Assembly (NCBI GenBank): GCA_025992855.1
Contig: DAJPGB010000001.1
Location: 496,001 to 560,000 of the forward strand
Length of the DNA stretch: 64,000 nt
Direction of reading: 5' to 3'
Source: Coriobacteriaceae bacterium
GTDB lineage: Bacteria > Actinomycetota > Coriobacteriia > Coriobacteriales > Coriobacteriaceae
Below are positions 9,810 to 19,455 of this stretch, piece by piece. Both the position numbers and the translations under genes were made by a program. How positions within the stretch are numbered: the stretch's first letter is position 1; each line of letters opens with the position of its first letter. The notes below the pieces were generated by a model. The model had not been told where the DNA came from and did no database searches. It was given only the letters and a program-made list of their open reading frames with translations.

Positions 9810-10997
9810 ATGTTCAACACCATCATCATCACGCTCAAGACGCTGTTGCGTCGGCCGAGCACCTGGGTTTGGGGTGCGGTCTTTCCCGTTGCGCTTTCCA
9901 CGATGTTCATGTTTATGTTTGCGAACCTGAGCTCCGACGGTAAGGTCGACCCGGTGCCGGTGGCCATCGTGGCGGACAAGGCCTGGGACGCGTCGACCTT
10001 TAAGGACGTGGCGACCTCGCTGTCTAAGGAGGGCGACGATCAGCTGCTCGAGATTCACGAGTGCGAGGATGCGGCCGCCGCGAACCGCGCGCTCAAGGCC
10101 GGCGAGGTCGCGGGCATCTATACGGTCGATGCCGCGGGCACGCCCAAGCTCACGCTGCTTTCGAGCTACGATAGTTCGCGTGCGTCCACGGTGCTCGTCG
10201 ACCGCAGCATTCTGGAGACGGTGGCAAGTTCGTATACGCAAAATGCCGAGCTCATGGCCCAGATTGCCCAGGACGACCCGGCGGCGCTTGCCGACCCGGA
10301 GACGGTTGCGCGCGCCCTGTCGCTCGAGGGCGGGACCCGCCGCGTGAGTCTGACGCGGACCACGCCCGACGGCACGACCATTTACTACTACGCGCTCTTT
10401 GGTCTGGTCGCGATGATGTCTGCCGAGTTTGCCGCCTTGAGCGCCGTCGACCTGCAGCCCAATCTGTCGGGCCTTGGCGCACGCCGCTGCGTGGGCGGCC
10501 TTTCCAAGACGGCGTCGCTGGCCGGTATCTTTATCGGCTCGTGGCTGGTCTCCTTTGCCTCGATGGCAATCGCGATCGGCTACGTGCGTTTGGTTGTCGG
10601 CGTCGACTTTGGCGGGCGCGAGGGGCTTTGCCTGGTGGGTGGCGCCGCATCCGCGCTTGCCGCAACGGGCCTGGGGCTCTTTGTGGGCACGCTGCCCGTT
10701 AAGGGCGGCAAGGCGTCCAAGTCGGGCATCCTCACGGGCTTTGCCACCACGTGCGCCCTGTTCGCCGGACTCTACGGCGAGCCGGCGATGGCGCTTGCCG
10801 ACGACGTCGCCCGCGCCTGCCCGGCCGAGTGCTGGCTCAATCCCGTCAAGCTCATCTGCGACATGTTCAACCGCCTGTATTTCTTTGAGGACCTGGGTCC
10901 CTTTGTCGTGCGCGCGGGCGCGCTTGTCCTGATGACCTTGGTGTTTGTCGTCGCCGCTACGCTGATCTTTGGAAGGAGCCGCTATGAGCACCTTTAA
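9810..10997 (+). CDS. ABC-2 family permease, subunit 1
   Basis: 395 residues. An N-terminal transmembrane helix (about 18-40) is followed by a roughly 150-residue extracytoplasmic region and a cluster of about five C-terminal helices, the layout of ABC-2/YhgE-like permeases. Its start is 9 nt after the ATPase stop. Its last 14 bases overlap the next permease, whose ribosome-binding site lies inside it. It should form the membrane channel with the downstream paralogue. Confidence 0.85.
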   Translation: MFNTIIITLKTLLRRPSTWVWGAVFPVALSTMFMFMFANLSSDGKVDPVPVAIVADKAWDASTFKDVATSLSKEGDDQLLEIHECEDAAAANRALKAGEVAGIYTVDAAGTPKLTLLSSYDSSRASTVLVDRSILETVASSYTQNAELMAQIAQDDPAALADPETVARALSLEGGTRRVSLTRTTPDGTTIYYYALFGLVAMMSAEFAALSAVDLQPNLSGLGARRCVGGLSKTASLAGIFIGSWLVSFASMAIAIGYVRLVVGVDFGGREGLCLVGGAASALAATGLGLFVGTLPVKGGKASKSGILTGFATTCALFAGLYGEPAMALADDVARACPAECWLNPVKLICDMFNRLYFFEDLGPFVVRAGALVLMTLVFVVAATLIFGRSRYEHL

Positions 10998-12189
10998 GAC
11001 CGCGCTTCGCATGGCGCTGGCGCACCCGTTCTACCTGCTCATCTACACGGTGTTCATCTCGCTCATGGGCGTGTTCATTGCGGCATCGGTGAGCTGGAAC
11101 TCGTCGCAGCTCACCGAATACAAGCCCTACGACACCAACGTGATCGTGGTCGATCGCGACAACAGCGACCTTTCGCGGGCGCTCACCAAGCACCTGGGGT
11201 CGCGCTTTGACCTGATCGCAGGCGTCGGCGACGACACGTACGATCTTGCGGACGCGCTTTCCAAGAGCAACAGCGCCAAAGGCAGCGCCGATTGCGTGTT
11301 CTTTATCCCGGAGGGGTTTGAGGCCGACCTGATCGCGGCCGCCCGTGCGGGGGAGGCCCTGCCCAAACTCGACGTGACGTACGGCTCAGGCACCATGGCG
11401 GCAGCGCTTTCGTCTGCCGAGGCCTCGCGCTGGATCTCGCTCGCGGGCGCTGCGGCGGCGCTTGAGCCTGCTGCCTCCGACGGCGACGTCGCCAAGGCTG
11501 CCGAACATGCCGCCGCCAAGCGCGCCGAGGTCCAGATCGAGCAGGTCAAGGTCGACTCCACGGCCGCCGCCACGCTCGAGTCGTACTTCAACTTTGGCGC
11601 GTATGCGATCATCTCGTCGGTCATCGTGTCGGTGGGTCTGGTGTTCTCGGGTATGAACGAGCCCGAGCGCGTGCGCCGTATGGATGCCGGCCCGGTCTCC
11701 GAGCGCCAACGTTCGCTCGCCGTATTCGCGGCCGCCGCCGTGCTCACCGTCTGTATTTGGTTTGTGTCGAGCATGATGGGCGTTGTGGGCTTTGCCAGCG
11801 AGGTCGCCGAGGTCGGCGTGGGCCGCGTGTGCCTGGCGCTGGCGGCGACGTTTGCCTTGGCGTGCACGCTCCTGGCCGTTGGCTTTACGCTGTCGAGCCT
11901 GGGTGCGCGCGAGGAGTTGCTCAACGGTGTGGGTAACCTGCTCGGTATGCTCATGACGTTTTTGGGCGGTGCCTGGATGCCACTGTCGCTCATGGGGTCG
12001 GCCGTGCAGACCGTGGCGCACTTTGTGCCGACGTATTGGGTGAACGATGCGATCGGCAAGGCGCTTGCGTCGGACCTGACGTCTGCCGTGCTGGGCGACA
12101 TTGCCTGCGACCTGGGCGTCACCGTGCTCTTCGCCGCCGCCATCGCCGCCGTAGGCCTAGCCCTCACGCACACCAAATCCCACGCCTAG
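10984..12189 (+). CDS. ABC-2 family permease, subunit 2
   Basis: 401 residues, with the same layout as subunit 1: one N-terminal helix, an extracytoplasmic domain, then five to six helices from about residue 200. I chose the ATG at 10984 because GGAAGGAG lies 6-13 nt upstream; an in-frame ATG at 10969 has no such site. The gene overlaps the end of subunit 1 by 14 nt, which indicates coupled translation and a heterodimeric exporter. Confidence 0.85.
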   Translation: MSTFKTALRMALAHPFYLLIYTVFISLMGVFIAASVSWNSSQLTEYKPYDTNVIVVDRDNSDLSRALTKHLGSRFDLIAGVGDDTYDLADALSKSNSAKGSADCVFFIPEGFEADLIAAARAGEALPKLDVTYGSGTMAAALSSAEASRWISLAGAAAALEPAASDGDVAKAAEHAAAKRAEVQIEQVKVDSTAAATLESYFNFGAYAIISSVIVSVGLVFSGMNEPERVRRMDAGPVSERQRSLAVFAAAAVLTVCIWFVSSMMGVVGFASEVAEVGVGRVCLALAATFALACTLLAVGFTLSSLGAREELLNGVGNLLGMLMTFLGGAWMPLSLMGSAVQTVAHFVPTYWVNDAIGKALASDLTSAVLGDIACDLGVTVLFAAAIAAVGLALTHTKSHA

Positions 12190-12454
12190 CCACCTAGCCA
12201 TCGGGTACTCATTGGGGACAGACTTAAACGACCAAGAGTAGTCATTGGGGACAGACTTAAACGACTAGTCATTGGGACAGTCTTTGCCGATCTACCGCTT
12301 CGCCGGCTGGGTTGGCAAGGACTGTCCCCATTTGCCGGCAGGAAAGGAACGTCCCTAACTGCCGGGTGACTAGTTTGAAATAAATGCCATATGTCGCGCA
12401 AAAATAGTTCGCCTGGGTTTACTATAGCCCTAGAAAAGTAGCAGAAGGCTAACA
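12190..12454. repeat. Intergenic hairpin-repeat cluster A
   Basis: It contains two copies of the GGGGACAGACTTA-loop unit (12207-12233, 12240-12266). Next comes a hairpin with 15-nt arms (12274-12288 and 12314-12328, GGGACAGTC-type). Last is a CCGGCAG/CTGCCGG hairpin (12335-12341 and 12359-12365) with AAGGAACGTCCCTAA in its loop. The last two recur in the same order at 16611-16702. The remainder (12366-12454) precedes the next ABC gene, and no gene is seen in it. Confidence 0.75.
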
Positions 12455-13180
<726 letters not shown>

Positions 13181-13188
13181 GCGGCACC

Positions 13189-15855
13189 ATGTCACCTCTC
13201 GCAAAACGACTCCCCCGCGAGCTGCGTCGCAATATCGGTAAATACCTAGGCATCTTCCTGCTTATGTGTGGAAGTATCGCCCTCACGTCGGGCTTTTTGC
13301 TCGCCGCGCACTCCATCGGCTGCCTTATCGACGACATGCGCGATACGTACACGATTGAGGACGGTCGCCTGACCACGGCGTTCGAAGCCACCGACGATCA
13401 GCTCAAAGCCGCCGAGGATGCGGCGGAGGATGTTGGGGGCGTCACGCTCTACAAGAACTTCTCCATCGACGCCATCATCAAAAAGGCCGACGGCGACGAT
13501 GGCACCAAGCGCACGCTGCGCACCTATGCGCACCGCAGCAAGGTCGATATCGCGTCCTACTGTGAGGGCAAGGAACCCAAGGTGGATGACGAGGTGGCCA
13601 TCGACCGTGTCTTTGCCACCAATAACGACCTCGCCGTGGGCGATAAGGTCGAGCTTGAGGACCGCGCCTACACCATCTGCGGCATCATGACCCAGCCCGA
13701 TAGCCAGGCGCTGTTCCTCAACAATTCGGACTTTACGGTGAACACCATCACCTATGGCGTGGCCGAGGTCACCGACGCCGGCTTTGCCGCGCTCGAGGAT
13801 GCCGGTGGCGCACCCGCCTACACCTACTCCTTCACCTTTACCGATCGCGACCTCCCCACCGCGGACCGCATTGACGCCGAGCAAGATATGGTCGAGGCGC
13901 TGACCGACGCCGATGCGCGCGTGGACGATCTGATCGACGCCGATTCCAACCAGGGCATTGGCTATGCGCGCGACGACGTGGACGGCGACTCCATGATGTG
14001 GATGACGCTGCTCGACATCATCATCGTGATCATGGCGTTTGTCTTTGTGGTCCTTACCGACGCCACCATCGAGGAGGAGAGCGCCATTATCGGCACGCTG
14101 CTCGCCAGCGGCTATCGCCGTCGCGAGATCGTGCTGCACTACCTTGCGCTTCCCGCCATCGTGGGCGTGCTCGCGGCGCTTTTGGGCACCGCGCTCGGCG
14201 TCGCGTTCTTTACCGAGCCCATGCGCGGCCTCTATTACGGCTCGTACAGCCTGCCGCCCTTCCAGGTGTACTGGAGCTGGGAGATCTTTGTAAAGTGCGC
14301 CGTGGTTCCCGCCTCCGCGCTCATCCTCATTACGTTGGTGGGCCTGCTCCGCAAGATGGGAAAGACGCCGCTGCAGTTCCTTCGTCACGAGGCGGGCGGC
14401 AAGTCAGGCACCAAGCGCGGTTTTCAGCTGCCGGAGCGTATGGGCTTTGTCTCGCGCTTCCGCCTGCGCATCTTCCTGCGCAATCTGGGCAACTTCGCCA
14501 CGCTCTTCGTGGGCATCGCGTTTGCGTCGCTGCTGCTGCTCTTTGGTCTGGCGATCCTGCCCACGATGACGCACTACGCGGACAACCTGGAGACGAGTTT
14601 GGTCGCCGAGCATCAGTACACGCTCAAGGCTCCGCTAGAGCTTGAAGGCACCGCCGAGGAGCGCGAGCAGTGGTCGGCGCTCGAGCGCTTGCAGTCGGTG
14701 GATGGCGCGTTGCTCTCTGCCGCCCAGGATGCGGACGACGAGCTTGATGACGCGGTCGATGCCGCGCAGGCGGCTGCCAATGCCGCGACCAGCTCTCCGT
14801 CTGCCGAGGGTTTAGCCGCAGCGCAGGACGCGCTCGCAACGGTTCAGGACAAGAAGGACGTCCTCTATGCGCGCCTCGACGATCTTGCCGATGCGCTTGG
14901 CTGCAACCGCGACGAGGCCATCAATCTGATTGAAAAGGCCTCGAAGATCGATACCGACAACGATGATATTCATCCCGTCAATACGACGGATAACGGTGCG
15001 GCGAAGATTGCGCAGGCCGAGAAATATGCCGTTTACCAGCTGCAATACGACCGCGGCGACGGAAATGGGCAGGAGACGATTTCCGTCTACGGCGTCTCGC
15101 CCGATTCGCGCTACTGGAAGGACCTCGATGTGGGCGACGGTCTCGTCGTCTTTGGTGGCGGCTTGCTCGATAAGTTTGGTTGGAGCGAGGGACAAAAGGT
15201 CACGCTCCACGACAAGTACGAGGGCAAGGACTATTCACTGGAGTACACGGGCAAGGACGCCACCTGGGGCTCCAAGTCGGACATGAATATCTACATGAGC
15301 ATCGACGACTTTAACGAGCTGTTCGGCAACGACGCTGCCTACTTTAACGGCTATGTGAGCGACGAGAAGCTCGACCTCGATGCGCGCTACTTTGCCGGCG
15401 ACACCACGCCCGACGACATGCGTGCCGTGGGCGACCAGTTTATCGGCATGATGAGCAAAATGATCGGCATGATGGTTGGCCTCGCGGTGTTTATCTTCCT
15501 GCTGTTTATGTACCTGCTGACCAAGGCTGTTATCGACCATAGCGCCCGCTCGATTAGCTACATGAAGGTCTTTGGCTATCGCGACGCCGAGATCTCGCAC
15601 CTGTACATCCGCTCGATCACGTTGTGCGTGGCGGCGTCGCTCGTGCTGAGCCTGCCCGTGATCATCGGCTCGCTTACGGCCATCTTCCGTTCGATGCTGC
15701 TCGCCTACAACGGCAATATCGAGATCTACGTGCCCGCTTGGTCCATGGCGGCGTGCGTGGGCATTGGCTTTGTGACCTACCTGGTCGTGGCGCTCCTGCA
15801 CACGCGCTCCATCAGGCGCGTCAGCCTCGCCGAGGCGCTCAAGGTCCAGGAATAG
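13189..15855 (+). CDS. FtsX/MacB-type ABC permease
   Basis: 888 residues from the ATG at 13189, directly after the ATPase stop; an open frame runs further upstream but overlaps the ATPase gene and is spurious. An N-terminal helix (about 17-40) is followed by an extracytoplasmic domain, a first FtsX block (about 265-400) and another helix near 440-460. A charged Ala/Asp-rich coiled-coil segment (about 500-570) and a second extracytoplasmic domain precede the C-terminal FtsX block (about 755-885). This two-block layout matches Gram-positive BceB/YtrF-like permeases. The product probably works with the ATPase at 12455-13180. Confidence 0.88.
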   Translation: MSPLAKRLPRELRRNIGKYLGIFLLMCGSIALTSGFLLAAHSIGCLIDDMRDTYTIEDGRLTTAFEATDDQLKAAEDAAEDVGGVTLYKNFSIDAIIKKADGDDGTKRTLRTYAHRSKVDIASYCEGKEPKVDDEVAIDRVFATNNDLAVGDKVELEDRAYTICGIMTQPDSQALFLNNSDFTVNTITYGVAEVTDAGFAALEDAGGAPAYTYSFTFTDRDLPTADRIDAEQDMVEALTDADARVDDLIDADSNQGIGYARDDVDGDSMMWMTLLDIIIVIMAFVFVVLTDATIEEESAIIGTLLASGYRRREIVLHYLALPAIVGVLAALLGTALGVAFFTEPMRGLYYGSYSLPPFQVYWSWEIFVKCAVVPASALILITLVGLLRKMGKTPLQFLRHEAGGKSGTKRGFQLPERMGFVSRFRLRIFLRNLGNFATLFVGIAFASLLLLFGLAILPTMTHYADNLETSLVAEHQYTLKAPLELEGTAEEREQWSALERLQSVDGALLSAAQDADDELDDAVDAAQAAANAATSSPSAEGLAAAQDALATVQDKKDVLYARLDDLADALGCNRDEAINLIEKASKIDTDNDDIHPVNTTDNGAAKIAQAEKYAVYQLQYDRGDGNGQETISVYGVSPDSRYWKDLDVGDGLVVFGGGLLDKFGWSEGQKVTLHDKYEGKDYSLEYTGKDATWGSKSDMNIYMSIDDFNELFGNDAAYFNGYVSDEKLDLDARYFAGDTTPDDMRAVGDQFIGMMSKMIGMMVGLAVFIFLLFMYLLTKAVIDHSARSISYMKVFGYRDAEISHLYIRSITLCVAASLVLSLPVIIGSLTAIFRSMLLAYNGNIEIYVPAWSMAACVGIGFVTYLVVALLHTRSIRRVSLAEALKVQE

Positions 15856-15863
15856 GAGGGCTC

Positions 15864-16511
15864 ATGGCCAGATCGGCAGAAGAGCTCAAGCAGCTTTCCG
15901 TCAAAGAGTTCACCGAAGCGGCGAAGATCTACGAGTCCGGCCATGCCGGGATCTACGAGATGTGCAAAGACGATTATCCGCAGATGCTCGAGGAGCTCGC
16001 GCTCGAGCCGTTCGAGGACGTGCTCGACGTGGGCTGCGGAACCGGAGCGGTCCTGGAGCTGCTGCACGGGGAATACCCGGGCAAGCACCTGACGGGGCTC
16101 GACCTCACGCCCAAAATGATCGAGGCGGCATGCGCCAAGCAGCTCGGGAACGTCCGCTTCGTCGTCGGGGACGCCGAAGCCCTGCCCTTCGAGCCGCAAA
16201 GCTTCGACGCCGTGCTCTGCTCCAACAGTTTCCATCACTATCCGCACCCCGAGAGGTTCTTCGCCGAGGCGGCCCGAGTCCTGCGCCCCGGCGGGCGCCT
16301 GATTCTCCGCGACTACACGTCGAGCGACTTCGTGGTATGGCTCATGAACACCTTTGAGCTGCCGTTGGCGCGCCTCGCAGGTCACGGCGATGTCCGGATC
16401 TGCAAGGTGTCCGAGCTTCGCGCGCTCGCCGAGGGGGCCGGATTCCTCCTGCTCAAGCTCGAGGCGCAGAAAGGCTTCCGCGCCCACCTGGTTGTGCGCA
16501 AGCCCTCCTAG
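15864..16511 (+). CDS. Class I SAM-dependent methyltransferase
   Basis: 215 residues, with AGGAGG directly upstream. Motif I is VLDVGCGTG (about 54-62), followed by an acidic residue at LDLTP, GDAEALPF, and the post-motif LRPGGRLIL. This is the Methyltransf_11/UbiE-like fold. It follows the FtsX permease by 8 nt and is probably co-transcribed. Phenylalanine codons are almost all TTC and an AGG arginine codon occurs, whereas neighbours use TTT freely, which hints at separate ancestry. The substrate is unknown. Confidence 0.8.
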   Translation: MARSAEELKQLSVKEFTEAAKIYESGHAGIYEMCKDDYPQMLEELALEPFEDVLDVGCGTGAVLELLHGEYPGKHLTGLDLTPKMIEAACAKQLGNVRFVVGDAEALPFEPQSFDAVLCSNSFHHYPHPERFFAEAARVLRPGGRLILRDYTSSDFVVWLMNTFELPLARLAGHGDVRICKVSELRALAEGAGFLLLKLEAQKGFRAHLVVRKPS

Positions 16512-16783
16512 GACGACCACACATCACACACATTTTGGGACGAAATCCCCCGCGACGCCTTTCCTACCAAGAGTGGTCATTGGGGACAGACTTAAATGAC
16601 TAGTCATCGGGGACAGTCTTTGCCGATTCGCCGGCTCGCCGGCCGGACTGACAAGGACTGTCCCCAACTGCCGGCAGGAAAGGAACGTCCCTAGCTGCCA
16701 GGTGGCGAGGCACTCATTTAAGTCCGTCCCCAATGAGTGGTTTCAGTCATTTAAGACTGTCCCCAATGACTAGGTGCCGTACT
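16512..16783. repeat. Intergenic hairpin-repeat cluster B
   Basis: Three GGGGAC-loop units are present: 16576-16602 forward, 16713-16739 and 16746-16772 inverted. Between them lie the 15-nt-arm hairpin (16611-16625 with 16651-16665) and the CCGGCAG hairpin (16672-16678 with 16696-16702). The outer units face each other, so the whole block 16571-16773 is a nested palindrome. Confidence 0.8.
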
Positions 16784-16813
16784 TGACTTTAACTCTGCTT
16801 TAACTGGTACCAT
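16784..16813 (+). promoter_or_regulatory. Candidate promoter of the DUF362 gene
   Basis: TTGACT (16784-16789) and TACCAT (16808-16813) are 18 nt apart. TGG directly before the latter gives an extended -10. It lies 44 nt before the start codon. Confidence 0.45.
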
Positions 16814-16856
16814 CCTCTTATGTCTGTAACGCCATATAGACCGAGGGGATAGATCT

Positions 16857-18053
16857 ATGACCGCAACTGCACCCGCCAAGGTGTACTTTACGAATCTGCG
16901 CACGCATGCTCGCGAGAGCCAGCTCGACAAGCTTAAGCGCCTCATTCGCCGCGCCGGTATTGAGCAGATCGACTTCGAGAACAAGTTCGTCGCCATCAAG
17001 ATTCACTTTGGCGAGCTGGGCAACCTGAGCTTTTTGCGCCCCAACTACGCTCGCGCCGTCGCGGATGTTGTGAAGGAGCTGGGCGGCAAGCCCTTCCTTA
17101 CCGATTGCAACACGCTCTACGTCGGTAGCCGCAAAAACGCGCTCGAGCACATCGACACCGCTTACCAGAACGGCTTTACCCCGTATGCCACGGGCTGTCA
17201 GATTATTATCGCCGACGGTCTCAAGGGTACCGACGAGGCGCTCGTCCCGGTCGAGGGCGGCGAGTACGTGCACGAGGCCAAGATCGGCCAGGCACTCATG
17301 GATGCCGATATCGTGATCAGCCTCACCCACTTTAAGGGCCATGAGCAGGCCGGTTTTGGCGGCGCCATGAAGAACCTGGGTATGGGTGGCGGCAGCCGTG
17401 CCGGCAAGATGGAGCAGCACGCCGCCGGCAAGCCGAGCGTTGCGACCGAGCATTGCGTGGGCTGCCGTGCCTGCGAGAAGATCTGTGCGCACAACGCCAT
17501 CTCGTTTGACGACACCCGCGAGCGCGAGCTTGCCAACGGCAGCACCCGCACGGTCCATGTCGCCGCCATCGACCACGATCGCTGCGTGGGCTGCGGACGC
17601 TGCATTGCGGCGTGCAATCAGGATTGCATCAAGCCTGATTATGACGCCGCGGCCGACGTGCTCAACTATAAGATCGCCGAGTACACCAAGGCTATCGTCG
17701 ACGGCCGTCCGAGCTTCCATATCTCGCTCGCCATGGATATCAGCCCCAACTGCGATTGCCATCCCGAAAACGACACGCCCATCGTCAACGACATCGGCAT
17801 GTTCGCGAGCTTCGACCCGGTCGCCATCGACCAGGCCTGCGCCGATGCCGTCATGGCATCCGAGCCGCTGCCCAACACCGAGCTCACCGACAGCGCCGCC
17901 AAGATGGAGCACAACCACGAGCATCTGGAGGGCGAGCAGGCGCGCGATCCCTTCTGCATCACGCATCCCGACACCGACTGGCGCGCGTGCATCGCACACG
18001 CCGAGAAGATCGGCCTGGGCACGAGCGAGTACGAGCTCATCGAGGTCAAGTAG
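16857..18053 (+). CDS. DUF362 / 4Fe-4S ferredoxin-domain protein
   Basis: 398 residues. An N-terminal DUF362 domain (about 8-190, with KIHFGE and SLTHFKGHEQAGFGGAMKN) is followed by two 4Fe-4S motifs: C200-x2-C203-x2-C206-x3-C210 and C243-x2-C246-x2-C249-x3-C253. The C-terminus continues DUF362 (DPVAIDQACADAV). The protein is cytosolic and probably an iron-sulphur electron carrier or reductase. The family is common in anaerobes, but the physiological partner is unknown. It appears monocistronic, with a strong terminator 50 nt downstream. Confidence 0.85.
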   Translation: MTATAPAKVYFTNLRTHARESQLDKLKRLIRRAGIEQIDFENKFVAIKIHFGELGNLSFLRPNYARAVADVVKELGGKPFLTDCNTLYVGSRKNALEHIDTAYQNGFTPYATGCQIIIADGLKGTDEALVPVEGGEYVHEAKIGQALMDADIVISLTHFKGHEQAGFGGAMKNLGMGGGSRAGKMEQHAAGKPSVATEHCVGCRACEKICAHNAISFDDTRERELANGSTRTVHVAAIDHDRCVGCGRCIAACNQDCIKPDYDAAADVLNYKIAEYTKAIVDGRPSFHISLAMDISPNCDCHPENDTPIVNDIGMFASFDPVAIDQACADAVMASEPLPNTELTDSAAKMEHNHEHLEGEQARDPFCITHPDTDWRACIAHAEKIGLGTSEYELIEVK

Positions 18054-18103
18054 CGCCGGACTATTGGACAAATCGCGCGCTTTTGTTGCGTAACTCAAAC
18101 ATA

Positions 18104-18139
18104 AACCGCCTGCGAGCACGGTGCTCGCGGGCGGTTTTT
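18104..18139 (+). terminator. Rho-independent terminator after the DUF362 gene
   Basis: AACCGCC-t-GCGAGCA pairs with TGCTCGC-g-GGCGGTT around a CGG loop, followed by TTT. Its T-run merges into the left arm of the foldback at 18137. Confidence 0.75.
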
Positions 18140-18266
18140 CGGAAGTATGCGGCAAATTTCGAGACCGCCGAGCACACGGCGTTTTTTGGCAACAAAACCC
18201 CTGATAAATTGTTGGTAAAACAGCGGTCTGGTCGGCAACTCCAGAATTTGCCGCATACTTCCGAAA
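18137..18266. repeat. Foldback element with 22-bp perfect terminal inverted repeats
   Basis: Bases 18137-18158 are the exact reverse complement of 18245-18266 (core GGAAGTATGCGGCAAATT). An inner AGACCGC/GCGGTCT pair lies near 18163 and 18223. The element fills the gap between two convergent genes and encodes nothing recognisable. Confidence 0.75.
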
Positions 18267-18304
18267 TCATGGGGCTGGAGGAGGCTGCAGACGCCGCTTT
18301 TTGC

Positions 18305-19270
18305 CTAAAAATTCTTGTCGAGGAAGTCGTTGACCGTGCTCCAGTAGAGCTCTGGGTCGACCTGCGCGCTCTTGGCGTGGGCGGCGCCGTGGACGGTGAG
18401 CTTTTGCTTGACCTTGCTGGTGCACGCGTCGTAGTTTTGGTCGAGCATGCTGTACGGCACAAAGGTGTCCTGGTCACCGTGGATAAACAGCATGGGGACC
18501 GTTGCGTGCTTGAGCTGCTCCACGCTGCTCGCTTTATGAAAGTCGTAGCCCGCGCGCACGTTGCACACCAGGTTGGCTACATCGAGCAAGGGAAAACTAG
18601 GCAGGCCGAACACGTCTTTAAGCTGCAGGGAAAACTCGTCCCAGACACTCGTATAGCCGCAGTCCTCGATAATGCACTTCACGTTTGCGGGCAGAGATTC
18701 CCCTGCCACGTTCATGGCGGTCGCCGCGCCCATCGACTCGCCAAAGACCAGGATGCGCGCCTCGGGATCGTCCGCAACGATCCGTTCGATCCACGCGACG
18801 ACATCGAGCCGCTCGGGCCAGCCCATGCCGATGTAGTCGCCGCCGGAGCGCTCGTGGGCGCGAGCTGCGGGCGCGAGCACGTTCATGTCGCGGTCGTGGA
18901 AACGCTTGATGTATCGTGCCATGCCGATGGGCTCGTTGGTGTATCCGTGCAGGCAGACAGCATAATCGTGGGTGCTCTCCGGTGCAGCGAAATACCAAGC
19001 GGCAAGCTCGGTCCCGTCATCCGCGGTGAGGCTGCTGCTCTCGCGATTCTGCTTAAACCAAGCCCGCGCTTCGGTCTCCTCGGCATCCATCTGCTCGCCC
19101 TTTTCGGCGTTCTTGCCGTCCTGCATCATCTTCATGGTGTAGGGCGCTTGGGGGTTTAGGGCAAAGTCGAATAAGAAGTTGCCGGCAAACCCCAATAGGG
19201 CGACAACGAGCACCGCGGCAACGGCCAGGCCGATCTTGAGTCCTCGATGGGGGTGCGTATTTTGAGCCAT
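18305..19270 (-). CDS. Membrane-anchored alpha/beta hydrolase (serine esterase/peptidase fold)
   Basis: 321 residues from the ATG at 19270, which is preceded by AGGAGAG; the frame opens 33 codons further up without a ribosome site. An N-terminal signal-anchor helix (13-30) is followed by an extracytoplasmic alpha/beta hydrolase domain. The nucleophile elbow is GESMG (Ser179), with Asp268 in HGDQDTF and His298 in GAAHA, so the triad is complete. The nearest families are YqkD/BAAT-like hydrolases. The substrate is unknown. Confidence 0.82.
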   Translation of the reverse strand: MAQNTHPHRGLKIGLAVAAVLVVALLGFAGNFLFDFALNPQAPYTMKMMQDGKNAEKGEQMDAEETEARAWFKQNRESSSLTADDGTELAAWYFAAPESTHDYAVCLHGYTNEPIGMARYIKRFHDRDMNVLAPAARAHERSGGDYIGMGWPERLDVVAWIERIVADDPEARILVFGESMGAATAMNVAGESLPANVKCIIEDCGYTSVWDEFSLQLKDVFGLPSFPLLDVANLVCNVRAGYDFHKASSVEQLKHATVPMLFIHGDQDTFVPYSMLDQNYDACTSKVKQKLTVHGAAHAKSAQVDPELYWSTVNDFLDKNF

Positions 19271-19286
19271 AATCGCTCTCCTATAA

Positions 19287-19348
19287 GATGTTAATACATC
19301 AACATTTAATGCAAGCGCATTATGGATGTTCATCGTTGATGCGTCAAC
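19287..19348 (-). promoter_or_regulatory. Candidate operator pair upstream of the hydrolase
   Basis: Two related palindrome-like sites built on TTGATG/CATCAA: 19287-19305 (12 of 16 central positions symmetric) and 19335-19348 (GTTGA-TGCG-TCAAC). They are 30 bp apart and directly upstream of the start, which suggests repressor binding. Confidence 0.4.
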
Positions 19349-19455
19349 AAGCAAAGAATGGGTAAACAAAAGGTCACGTATAGTGCAAATTTCGCACGTA
19401 CCCAGACGCTTTGATATAGTGTTGAGAACTATTTATGTTGGAGGATGTAACCGGC

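Noticed and set aside
8790..11012. 740-codon antisense open frame opposite the ABC exporter genes
   Set aside because: Lies entirely over clearly real ATPase and permease genes and is His/Arg-rich nonsense.
12207..12266. CRISPR-like short repeats
   Set aside because: Copies are hairpins without regular spacers and are scattered across the window; no cas genes.
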